Positions 36,489 to 48,801 of a DNA stretch of 64,000 bases are shown here, piece after piece. The notes beneath the pieces were generated by a model. That model was not told the origin of the DNA and did no database searches. It was given only the letters and a program-made list of their open reading frames with translations. Location of the stretch: assembly GCA_018398815.1 (NCBI GenBank), contig CM031600.1:55732723-55796722 (forward strand), given 5' to 3'. Position 1 is the stretch's first letter. Every line of letters starts with the position of its first letter. Both the position numbers and the translations under genes were made by a program. This DNA is from Conus ventricosus (Eukaryota; Mollusca; Gastropoda; Neogastropoda; Conidae).

Positions 36489-39400
36489 GTACCGCCTCCA
36501 GTTCTCACAAGTTCACATTGTTGAACATGTCACTGTGCCAATCGTATGGTGGAATTCAGTCCTTTGCGTGACAATAGTTCGTGGGGCTTCACACACTAGA
36601 CCCAGTACACAGAGCTGGTCACCTTTAAGTGCTCCTCCCACCGATGGCAGTATAAGAGAATTTATGAAGGTGTACTCACAGTTTTCAACCAGGGAGAGCA
36701 GAAGCTCTATTCACATCATAGTTAATCCATATAAGTATATTGTCGAACACTTGGGAGCGTAGCAACTCAACACAGCACCAGCACTAGTAGACGACGCATC
36801 AAACAAGATCGTTTATACAAAACCGTGCCGCCATCTTGTTTTATACTAGGTTGATGAAACACAGTTAAGAGAGTTTCTATTCAGCCAGGGGCCAAGTTGT
36901 ACAATTCTGTTGTAAATACTAAAGAACTTGTAGCATCCTTGCACAATTTGGGCGGCAGAGCCGCCTTTTCCTAAAGGAACTCGAGTAAAAAAACAAAATT
37001 AACAACAAACCAGGAGAGCAGACTCAAAAAATAAACCTCCCACCGGAAGCGGAACCCACCAAGTCAGAAACTCCCATGCGATGGAGCTGGAAGGGCTGAA
37101 GAAATCCCTGGACAAAATTAAGGACAGTGTGTCTGTCAGCCACCTCATCACTGACAGACATGCCAGTATTAAAAAATATATGAGGGACCACCATACGAGT
37201 GGTTCAAGTCAACAACCAATTACCCATCGCTTTGATGTCTGGCATATGGCAAAAGGTAATGTAACATCAAACCCACCACAGGCACACGCTTTCTTGCATA
37301 ATACATTTTCAAGGTGTAGCACAGTTTATTAGCTGACAACAGTACATTAGCACAAATGCAAACAACGACATTTTGTATTTCAAACACCCAATCATTAAAT
37401 AGGCAAGCAAGTGTTTTTTCAGTAATGAAACATTAGGATTCTGCATAGCAGGTGCGGGGTCCATTTGAAACAAAAGAGAGGGAGAGCAGATAGAAATAGT
37501 AAAGCAAGCAAGTTACAATAGAAATGGAGGATGGGGGTGGGGGCAGGAAGGAGAAAAAATGATAGGAAAAGAAAAAAAAAAGGAGGAAGAAAGCATAGTC
37601 ATGAAGAGGACAGGCATGTGACACACTTCAAGAAAAAAAAGATACTCTACGGACTGCATGCATGCAACCAATGATAAAACCACCTGATAATATTAATTCA
37701 AAGACCAAGCTGTATATGTTTCCATGTCTATTGTATTTGCTAGCAAGCCTTACCAACAAGCTTTGGTTTACAACCTAATTTTCCACAGCTGAAATCTCTT
37801 GATCTATGGAGTGTCAACAAGATTTTCTTGGTGAATAAGACATCTGCATGCCCACTTTAAAGCACTTAACTGTTTTGGTGTAGTGATGTTTTGTTTTTTT
37901 CTGTTTAAAACATGCCTTTCAAAGTAGTGGGTGAAGGTGCTAAGGCTGAATCAGTGCGGGAGAGAACATATAGACCCCCCAACTGTAATGGAAACTGCTG
38001 AAAAATTTCTGTATAATTTTTTTCGTCACACATGTTTCAGGTGTTGGGAAGAAACTTGACACTGCAGGCAAGTCCAAACGAAATGCTTGCCTTAGCCTGT
38101 GGTGTAAGGCATAAAGAGGCACATGTACTGGTGCTCCACATCAACTCCTGAAGGCCCAAACCGACAACAAGAGGTGAAGGACAAATGGCTGTCGATGGTC
38201 AACCACATTGCAGACATCCATGAAAGACATGGGGGGACTTTCCCTAGTTGTCTGCATGGCCCTCTGGAACCTCCAGCCTGGATCAGACCAGGTAACACAC
38301 TGTACTTAACTTCTAGAGAAAACAATAACACATTGTACTTCCTTTCTAGAGAAAACAATAACACATTGTGCTTCCTTTCTAGAGAAAACAATAACACATT
38401 GTGCTTCCTTTCTAGAGTAAAACAATAACACATTGTACTTCCTTTCTAGAGAAAACAATAACACATTGTACTTCCTTTCTAGAGAAAACAATAACACATT
38501 GTACTTCCTTTCTAGAGAAAACAATAACACATTGTACTTCCTTTCTAGAGAAAACAATAACACATTGTACTTCCTTTCTAGAGAAAACAATAACACATTG
38601 TACTTCCTTTCTAGAGAAAACAATAACACATTGTACTTCCTTTCTAGAGAAAACAATAACACATTGTACTTCCTTTCTAGAGAAAACAATAACACATTGT
38701 ACTTCCTTTCTAGAGAAAACAATAACACATTGTGCTTCCTTCTAGAGAAAACAATCTAAGACGGCACATTACAGTGGGTGCCATGCTCACCTTATGAACA
38801 TAGAACAGACATTACATCATTTGATCGTGAAAAAGTGCAATCTGATATTTTGTTACAGGATCTGCATTTATTTTCAAATTGAACGGCTTAATTTCTGTGA
38901 AACTGAGAAAATGTAAAATAATTTCAAAACTAAAACACATGTACCAAGAAGCTGAGGTATGAATTTTTTCACGCATTATCTCAATTTCATGATCAAAGAA
39001 CTGCCATAAGCACATTAGATTAAAACTGGTAAATACTGCACAATGCCTGTCCCATATTCATCACTCATATTTTGATGGCTTTAATCAGTTAATTACTGAT
39101 ATTTTCGTTTACCAACACTGATTTCTTCTGTTATGTCAGACACACGTCAACATCGGATACTGAAAGGCATCATCTGCAGCAGGTTCCTCCTCAGAGACAT
39201 AGGGATGTTGTCCCTGATGTTCAGACAGCAAGCCTAGAGTCCTACCATGCTGTTGTCTGCCACTTTGCCCCAAAGCTTTACCACTTCACTTACATGTCTG
39301 GAAAGCAAGTATGTTCATAAGTTTCCTGTTGATCAAAGTTAAGTGTGCAATTGCAGTACAGTTTATTCCAGAGAAATCTGCGCTAAGCTGAATAGCCTTC

Positions 39401-41422
39401 GTTATGATACAAGTAAATGGGAGGGAGGGGGGTGTCCATTTATAAAAGGGGGTGGGGGTGGTGGCATAAAAAGGGAGGGGAGGATCCATAACAAGTAAGG
39501 GGGGGATCCATAACAAGGTGTGTGTGTGGGTGGGGGGGGGGGGGGGGGGGGGGGGTTCCATACAATTTACTAATGAACATGTACAAGTTTGCCATAATAC
39601 AAGTGGTCTCGATTTCATTCTGTTTAATATGGACAAATAAACTAATGTAGTCTGTTCTGTGCCTTTCCAGTAACTACATATTATTTCTTGTGGACAGGCT
39701 GCTGCTTGCTGCAATGCATTTCAATGCGAATGCTGGCCGCAAACAGGCTGTGACTGATGATGGTGACCTCCAGTGGAAGATTGCCAGACCAAAATCAGCA
39801 AAGGGTGCTGCAGTCCCCATACCAGTCAAGGAGAAGCAAAGTAGAAGTATGTCAGCCTGATGTGGCCCTCTGCGGTCGGCTGGGCTATAAGCAACATTAT
39901 CCTATCCCAGTAGAAGTATGAGACTGTTCAAATATTGACATTTTTCTTCTTTTTTTTTTATTGCAACTGTTACTTGGTTTCTGTTTCAAAATGTTGAATT
40001 GTTAACACATTACCTTGGGCAATGCTGAGTCTGACAAACATTTTCTTAATTGTAACTGTTCAAGAGGTCAAACATTTTACTTGAGTTTTGTTGTTGTTAT
40101 AGTTTCAACTCTTTGATTCATGTTTTCATTAAATTGGGCAAGTTGCCAGTAGCACAACTTCATCTCAGAAAAGGCATAATGTGACATCTGTTTTGTGTTG
40201 CAGACTACATCACTGATTTGTTTGAAGCTGTGACTGCTAAGACTCACCTACCCTAGCTACAAAAGAGCAAAGCAGGCACAGCAAGAGTACAACTGCGCTG
40301 TCCCACCCACCTTGGCCACACAGCTCCTCAAGTGGACAAAGCGACAGTTGTTGCACAACACCGAGCACGCATGAATTGGGCAACTACTGGACAACAGAGT
40401 CCACCTCAGTCCCAGTGACAATCCACTGTCACACACAAAATGTTTTCAAACATGCTGTCCTTGTATCATTTTCAGTGTTCAATTCAGTGGTTCTCATGTC
40501 TGCAAACACTGTCAAATCATATTTTTTCCATTTTTGCTTACTTTTTATGTTAAAAAAAATTGCTGTCGTGTGTTTCTTGCTTTGGCGACATATGTATGTG
40601 TACTTGTGTGCATTAAAATGAATGTATTTCTGTTTCCTTTTTTTTTCCTGACTCGCAAAGGGAGCGGTTAGCATCCCTAAGCATGACTATATTTATGTCT
40701 CTTATTTATGATTTTCTTATTTACACCTTTTCTTTTGCCACCAATGCACTGTAACTGATCATAGCCATTTCACATGTAAACAGCATAAGAAGCATTTCCT
40801 TCACATAGACCACAGATTTGATTGTATTTGTCCACCATCTATCCCTCCATGTAATATGGATACCTGCTTGTGAAAATGTACACATTGTGCAGAGTGGACC
40901 CTTGCTGCCATTCAGTGTGGTCTCTTCCAGACCTGTTTACTCCCTTGGCTACCCAAGTGTAATCCCAAATACTGAAAAGTGTAATCTTATGGGGGAAAAG
41001 TGTAATCGAAGGCGCGAAGCGCTGAGATAGCTAGGGGGGTCCGGGGGCATGCCCCCCGGAAAATTTTTTTGGGGGAAGCAAAATGGTGCAATCTGGTGCA
41101 CATTCTGGTGCACATTCTAAGGTTAAATTTCATCATTATGACCATGAAAATTCAACTCAAAATATAACAAAAACAAATTAAAACTCACCAACTGCCATTG
41201 GAACCACTTTACTTGGTCAAAGGATGTCTGCCAAGTTGGAGGATACCAAATAAATAATGTATTTAAAATTATAAAAAAAACACACACACACATCTGAGTC
41301 TTCAGAAGTCCCCTTGTGTACAAATCCTGGAAGCAAATGTTCTCACACAAATACACAATCAGTCACTCTGCCAGTGCCTCCACCCCCACTGCCAAGCATG
41401 AAAAAAGAGAGAGAGAGAGAGA

Positions 41423-41461
<39 letters not shown>

Positions 41462-44400
41462 GTTCTCTAAGCTTTTAAAGAATTGTAGTAGAATGTTGTC
41501 ATCTTTTCCAATGAATTTCCAGAATCATCATGCTTGCTCTGGCTCATGAAATTCGCGATAGATTTCTGCTTTCCAGCTGCTTCGATGAACTGCTTGTGAG
41601 AAGCCGTGCCCACATGTCTCTTACAATCGAACATTCCGCCATGTTCACAGCTGAAGTCCGACTTGCATATGCTACAATGCACATATCCCGGCCCTTTTCT
41701 TGATGGGAAAAGACAGTTATACTTGTCATGGTATACCTGGCGGTATTTTTGAGTAACTCGTGCCTTTTTTGGTTTCTCAGGAACTGTTTCTTCCGTAACA
41801 CGGCAATCAGAATCGTCGTCTGTCTCATGCTGAGCACGCTTTGACGCCATCTTTGATAATGATGTCAACCCGCGAAAGTTATCTCCCTTACTAAAACGTT
41901 CAACCTCATGCCTGCCCGCAATGCTGGCTTTCGGTTACACTGATATGAAGGAATAACTGAACACTGTAACTTTCGCAGGCGGCACAGTGAGTGAACGGGC
42001 CATCGCGTTGTTGAACGACGAGATGATTGCTTTCGAAAAGTGTAGTTTTGGCGATCCGCGTGGCGGAATTTAATGTTTGAAGGCGTAATGGCGTAATTGG
42101 AGGTTTGAAATCGTGATTTTATTACGCCAAAGGCGTAAAGTAAACAGGTCTGCTCTTCCCTCCCCCAGGAGATTCTTATTTCTTCTGAACTTTCAACCCC
42201 CCCCCCCCCCCCCCCCCCCCACCCCCAATTCTGAGACAAAAAAATATGCGGAGGGCCCAAATTTTCCCCAGGGCCCCAAAGTCTTGTTTTTTGCCTCAAG
42301 GATGGCTGTAAAATCTTTTGGGTTTTAATGGCAATCTTTTTTTTGGTGAATACGGCTTTTTTTTTTTCTTCTTTTTAAAGGGAATTTTCTCTTTTTTTGT
42401 TTTTTGCCCCTGGACTTGAACGGTTCACTTTTGTTATGCTATTTCCCTTTTCCCCCTTTTCCCTTTTTCGCCCCTTCCTTTCCCAACCCCTATGTACCCC
42501 TTGAGCCTCATCTACCTTTTTTTATTTCCATTCTAAATCTTTTTTTCCCCTTCCACCTCACCTTCCCACCCCCCCCTTTAAAAAATCAGGGGGAAACAGT
42601 TTCCAATGTTCCTTTATAAATGTGGCTTTTCGTTTTTTCCTTTTGATAAAATTTTTTCCCCAATCCCCCCCCTCCCCTCCATTGTAGGGTGGGGGAAACC
42701 CCCTTTTAAACTTCAGCATATTCAAAACCCCTTTGTGCATCATTTTTGTCCCCCAACTGTTCCTCACACATATTAAAAAAAATCTTTCCTTGGTGGTGTG
42801 TGGCGGTTTTTTTTTCGCATCATTTGTTGTATTTGTTTATAAAATTTTCCTTGCTTTTTTTTTTTTTTTTGGTATTGCTGATGTGTGGTCTTTTTCTTTT
42901 TTAAATAAATGTGATTGAAAAATTTGGTTTACTGTGTCAGTCTTAGAAACTGTGCTTCATGTATAAAAAATTGGCCTTTTGCATCCATTTATCACTTCCC
43001 AAAGGACTTTAGGCAGCATATTTGGAATCCCCCTTATTTCTTTTGAGGGTATTTGGCCCCTTATGCTGAAAAAGGCCCATGGGGAAGTGGACCCGTTTCC
43101 CCAACCCAAGGTTTTGACCCAGACCCAAAGTGCAAAAATTGCAGTATCCCAAACCTGCCTGTATGTTCTGAAATACAAATTATCACAGTTTCGCCCATGG
43201 GAAAAGCATCTTGACAAAAAAAAATGATGCTCCCTGGGACAAAATACTTTTCAGTCTGTCAGTATTAGTTGCATCAAGTTTAATAACTTATATCCTTCTT
43301 CCCATTAATGTCTTTTTTTTTAATTTTTAATTTGGGACAGTTCTTTTATCCCTAAACTTAAAACATGTTTTAAAGTTTTTCCAATTACAAGAAAAAAAAA
43401 AATTTGGAACTGCACCTTGTTCGGTTAACTGGCAAAAAAACTTTTACTTGTGAGGTCTCCTCCCGTTCGATTCCTTTTTCCAAACGATTTTTGCGGATCT
43501 TTTGGAGAACCCACTAGGGGAGCATCAATGCTTCCCTAAAAATTTAACAGAAACTGAAAAAAAATAAGTCTTTTTCTGGAATTGCAATGTTTTACTTGAC
43601 GTTTGTTTGGTGGGTGACGTTAAAAATCCAGTTTTAACTCGTATCACATATATTGGTTGTAGGCTTATTGTTTTGCCTTTCTCTTTTAAAAATGTGTGAT
43701 ATTCAGTTTTTTTATTTTCGTTTGCGGGAAAGGGATTTCAGGAGAAAAACCTTTAAATGGGCTAATTCCGTATTCCGATTTGTCTAGGGTACTAAAATTT
43801 TCTTCCGTTTTTTTGGGTTTTTTTAATTTTTTCCCTGTTTAAATATTCTGCCCGCAACAAAAGGTTTAAAAAAATTGAAGGTTTTTAACCCCCTTCAGTA
43901 AAAAGTGTGCAAGAAGTTGAAACAAAAAGTGTTAATACTTTTCATGGAATGTCCTTCTGGTGGGGGGTTTTTTGAAGTCAACAGATTTTATGTGTTTTGA
44001 TATAATAAATGCAGAATTTTGCATGTTAAAAAAATCAGTTCATCATGTTTGGGGAACATTCATTACAAAGGGAAGAAAATGTTCAATTTTTATGATGAGG
44101 AAAATTTCTCTTTCCCGCTGTTTGGTTTTGTACAAAAAGAATAAACTTGCCACCTTTTTTTTTTCTTTCCCCTGCAACTTTGGGGTTTTTTTGAATTCCA
44201 AACCAGGGGAAAATTGCTTGATTGAATTTTAAGCAGTTAAAATTGGGAGGGGGCGTTTTTAAAAAAAGCATTTCAAAATCACAAAACAAAAACTTAACCG
44301 TTAAAATTTTCCGGGGCCCAGTTATCCCCCAAAAATTTTTTTATAAGGTGATTCCTAAAAAATTGGTTTAGAAATAGATTTTTTCTCTGTTTTGAGAGAC

Positions 44401-47400
44401 AGAATTTTCTTTCCCAAATTTTAAATTCATGACCAAATTTTAAAAAGTATTTTCTTTTTTTTCCCCCACGAAGACACTGCGATTGAGAGCCCAAAATTTA
44501 CAGTCAGTACAAAAATGACCCAAATTTGCCCTTTCCCGGTCAGGCAATTTCTGAAACACCTTGTTTGGGTCGTTTTTTCATGTTGGGTTCTTTCCCCCCC
44601 TGTGGCCCTTTTTCATAGGGTGGGGGGCAGATCCCCTCCTCTTTCTTTCCCGGCCTTTCCTTTTCCTGGCCACCTGCACCAAGATCTGGAGGAAAAAAAT
44701 GTTAACAAAACGCCTTAAATAATTTGGGAAAGCACGTTAAATTTTTGAGTAGGTATTTTTTTCATTTTTAAAACTATGAAGCAAATAAAAATGTTTGTCG
44801 GTATTATGTTTTCTATTTCCACTGTTTTATTTTTAGGGGCAACCATACAAAATTTTTTGAAATTTTCAAGGCCCCAGTACATTAAAACAGGGGGAGGAAA
44901 GGGAAGTGGTGCCTTTTCCCAAAAAAGATTAATTTCAACAAATAAAAGTTTTCCCAGGAACGCCAGGTTTTATTCCTTTGGTAAGGGCAATGGTTTTAAC
45001 TTTTAGTTTTTTAACAACCTATTCCTTAGCTGTTCAGGTTTTTTTATTTTTGGGCAAGTTTGGGTATGACTTTTGTTTCCCAAAAAGTGCTTTAAAAAAA
45101 GAAAAAGTATTATCAGGGTGGTTTTGGCAACTCTTTCTTTAGCATCCCTTCCCAAAACCATTACTTTTGGGTTTTCTTGGAAGCAACTTTGCCATTTAAA
45201 AAGAAAACCGGTTTGGGGGGTTCCCTGGGTCAAAAAAACAATGCCCCCTTTCTCAAAGAAAAAAAACTGCAGGCCCACTCCAATTTAAGGTGTAAAGTAC
45301 CCTTTTTTATATTTGGACTAAGAAAAAATAATGTTAAAAAAATTAGAAATTTTGTACAGTGAAAATCCTAAAATACTGCTGGTATCGAAGGCAAGAGTTC
45401 CCTGTTTACCTTTCCTCTGTCGTCTGCTACAGCTGGACTGGGAGCAAACTCGCGTTCCCCCTCCGAGTCAGACGATTCTGACGACCAGTCAACCCCTTCT
45501 GCTGCTGCACCCACGGCCGATAGAAGTGGTTCGTCTTGATACGGCTCCATATTCGACGGTATGATGGGGTAGGAGAGTTGAATTTTGAAACATAACACGT
45601 AAAACGCGAACACCCTGTACATGACGTCACAACAAAGAGCGATAACTTTTGAGGCCGACGAAACCTCGCGCGAGGCGAGATACCACGGCAATGACAACGA
45701 AGGCGAAAATTCTGCCGCTTGAAAAATGTTTTACGGATTAAAGTGGACATCTGCTTACTTCACCTCCACGAACGTGACTTGAAAATTGTGTTAACATAAT
45801 AAAGTTTCTGTTTGTTTCAAATAAACGCCCTGCAAAAATGCTTCAACGCGTTTCAAAGCGATTTCCCCTCCGAAAACCGGGTTTACAGGACCTTTAACAT
45901 TTTTGTTCTTCAAACTTGAAAACGCTGATATGACACAAAGAGTAATGAACCATTTACAGACCAAAGATGTATAATATGCTGTTCTATCTTTTTTTTCCCC
46001 TTCCATAGCAGTGAATGAAAAAAGTATGGAAATATAGATTTCATTCCACTGAAATCCATGATTCAATGAAGAAGCGTCCCACTCATCATCAGAATTCACC
46101 ACTGAACACTACCAAACAGATTCAGAGGCAGTGCAGGATCTCCTTGGCAGACTGCCTCATCACAATTTGATGAGAGGCTGATGGCATGGCGACTTTGGCT
46201 GTCAATAAGGGAACCTGAGAGACAGCTGAAGTGCATAGACACTCGTAAAACTTCTTTTTTTAAATAAAGGAAAAAAGGGTCAAATTCTACCTTGTCATAC
46301 TGTGCAGTTGCAGGCATGTTCTCCCTCAGCTCAGGGTCCTCGTACTCGTTGTTGACAAAGTAGCCCACACGGATGAACTCGTCACCTCTATAGGAGCAAG
46401 TCAGCAAGACCACTGTGACACCTAGAGCATCTGCATCGGGAATCCTGCTCGTATCCGGTGGACCTGCCTGCAAACAGGGTAATATTACATCACGGGTCAC
46501 CAGACTTTACAGATTGTTTAAAAGAAAATTTAAGTGCTGTATCTGCGAAACATGAACAAACAAATCACAAGACAAAATACAACACGTTTCAACCTTGTCG
46601 GTCTTCTTCTGGCAAGATAAACACTAATGTTTGGTGAATACAGTGCTTACATTTTTTTTTTTTATAGATTTGTGTAGATCTCCGCCTGCAGTCACCTCAC
46701 TTTGCACTTAACTTTAAAGATTGTATCAAATGTTAATTCAAGACACCCTGGATTTCTCAACAGGGACCACCAGAGCCACACTCTCAACTTCTCAACAATG
46801 ATCTTGAGAAATCCTCCAAAAGTTTATCTTATTAACCCTTTCAATCAACTGTCTGCATTATAGATGCATCCTTAACCTTTACACCGCCAAAGTCGCCTTT
46901 TGGCAACGACAGGGCTGAGTGCCAAAGTCACCATTTGGCGACAAAGCAGGGTGACCTAACTCCCGATACTCTCACGATCCTAGTTCATGAGATAAAAAGC
47001 CAGCAATAAACGTCATAGTTGGGGGATGGTCTGGCCCGTGCTCACAGCCATTTGCTTTGTCAGAACACTGTTCAGTTCAGTGTTTTATCGACTTTATTCC
47101 GATTGTTTTTCCATTCACTATGACGTCACCACCAAGCACTTTACATACTCGACCTTGCTGTACATTTACCACAGATCAAGTGCTGGGAATATTGAATAGA
47201 CGGTCAGTTGTTCCTAATACAAATGAAGAAGACCCAGATAGTCACGGGTAAACAACGATAGTGAGGGCTTGACCGAATTATTGCAACGTGAGGCGTTGGA
47301 CCATGGCCAAATGGTTGGGAGAGGCTGACGAGACGTCCACTTACTACCCTACCGCGTGTGCCCCAGTGTTTTTGCGTTGAGCCAGCCAGCACTGACTGAC

Positions 47401-48710
47401 TGTTCACTAACGCTATGTGAGGGAGCGAACTAAGACTTTAGGCAACGAACTTCACACACACGCTGTGGGCCGACTCTTTCTGGTCGAGGTTGAAGGGGGC
47501 GTGGCCGACTGACACGTGAGAGGCGAGCAGCAGAGACGTGTTTGAGTGGTTGTACAGCTGGTCATATGATATAGATCAGCTGAATGGCTCTCAAGGGTTC
47601 AGAGACCAACAGGCACATGAATGACTTTGTGTTCATAAAAAAATATTACTGTTGAGAGTGAAAGAGACTGTGTGCGTGTGTGTGTGTGGTGTGTGTGGTG
47701 TGTGTGTGTGTGTGTGTTCCCTTTTTCTTTCTTACATGTGTACCAGTTAACCATGTGTGCGTGTGTGTATTGTATGTGTGTATGTGTGTTCCCTGCTATT
47801 GGAATAGTTGTATTTGTGGCTGTTTCTTCCACTTTTCTGTTGGAAATACGATACTTTCTGGTCTTTAATTGTGAGTGGAGTATTTTTGCTCCCTTGTTGA
47901 GAGTTTGTTCGCATGCTCTCTTCATTTTTTACGTTTAGAAGAAACATAACATTCTTTTTTTTATTTTGCTTTTTTTTTGCACTTGAAATTACTAAAAATC
48001 TGAAACTGTTGTTGACTTACCATTAACAACATGTTATGATATAATAAAAGTACAGTGTATCTCCTCCATTTTACAAAAAAATAGCATGAAAATTGGTTGC
48101 TTAGTTCCAGAGATATCCGCGTTTCACATATGCTGGTATAAAATAAGAGCTTTTTTGAAAAATGGCTGGCGATGGGGATTTATGCAAAACAATGTCTGGC
48201 GGTGAAAGGGTTAATTACATTCATATTGTGGCAATTTCTCTCTCTCTTGAGTGGGACTGAATTGTTAAGCTCACTGATGAGGTAAAATTGCTTTAGGTGT
48301 GCCTACTTGCAGTATCTTTTCCATGAAAATGTCGCGGTTACTCACTGAATGCTGGCTCAAATCACGGATTACTTCCCTTGCAGATTTCAAAACACTGTCC
48401 ACTGAAATAGAGTTGTCACCATCCAATCGTGTCACAAAACAAGACGCAATCCTGAAACAGTTTGCTAGTCACCTATTATGCACACTGTGTCCCTATGCAC
48501 TATAAGCAGATGTATGCAGTAAGAAAGCTAACATCTGAAAAAGTATAGATAACAAAAACACAAAAATTCAGCCACAGATAACACGTCACTGTCCCCCCCC
48601 CCCCCCCCAAATGTGATGTTGCAATAAGAAAGCCATCCACGCTGTTGCTCATCCCCTTAAGAGATTTTTTTTTTCTCTTTCTCTTTTAGTTCCTCTAGCT
48701 CTTAGTATGC

Positions 48711-48801
<91 letters not shown>

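Larger units (their letters stand above)
32729..36849 (-). mobile_element. CR1-like LINE, nearly full length
   Basis: A minus-strand non-LTR retrotransposon of about 4.1 kb. The 5' end near 36849 reads TATAAAACAAGATGGCGGCA. It continues through a G/C homopolymer (36450-36487) and a single long ORF with PHD finger, endonuclease and RT. It ends in a 3' UTR with a T run of about 30 and a terminal (GAA)n tail (32745-32729). Short trinucleotide tails are typical for CR1-like elements. It sits inside the older transposase-like gene. Confidence 0.85.
31859..40256 (+). pseudogene. Multi-exon DDE-transposase-like gene (Kolobok-like, tentative), broken
   Basis: Exon-like pieces with AG/GT borders follow one protein family in order. 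They are 31859-31948 (acidic, EDEDPDWQ); about 32155-32425 (ERKYIVCEGQLELLLSVC, then a Cys-rich part); 37040-37255 (NSHAMELEGLKKSL, LITDRHASIKKYM, RFDVWHMAKG); 38041-38291 (WLSMVNHIADIHERH, CLHGPLEPPAWIRPG); 39140-39308 (LESYHAVVCHFAPK); 39698-39846 (AAMHFNANAGRKQA); and 40204-40256 (YITDLFEAVTA, stop). The TDRH and FDVWH motifs and this order match a transposase-derived family found in fish, corals and molluscs. A LINE at 32.7-36.8 kb has removed or separated the middle part. Frameshifts at about 38104 and 39220 disable it. It lies antisense within ASF1 intron 3. Confidence 0.6.

Noticed and set aside
38306..38759. ORFs of 140 and 108 codons on both strands
   Set aside because: They result from a 33-bp tandem repeat with length divisible by three; both strands are equally open and there is no gene context.
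43449..43480. Second tRNA-derived SINE (GTTCGATTCC)
   Set aside because: Only a B-box-like string inside the noisy segment, with no A box at the right distance.
45615..45622. Host promoter based on the TGACGTCA palindrome
   Set aside because: It lies within a TTAA-bounded transposon end and in an ASF1 intron; a single eight-base site is weak evidence for a host promoter.
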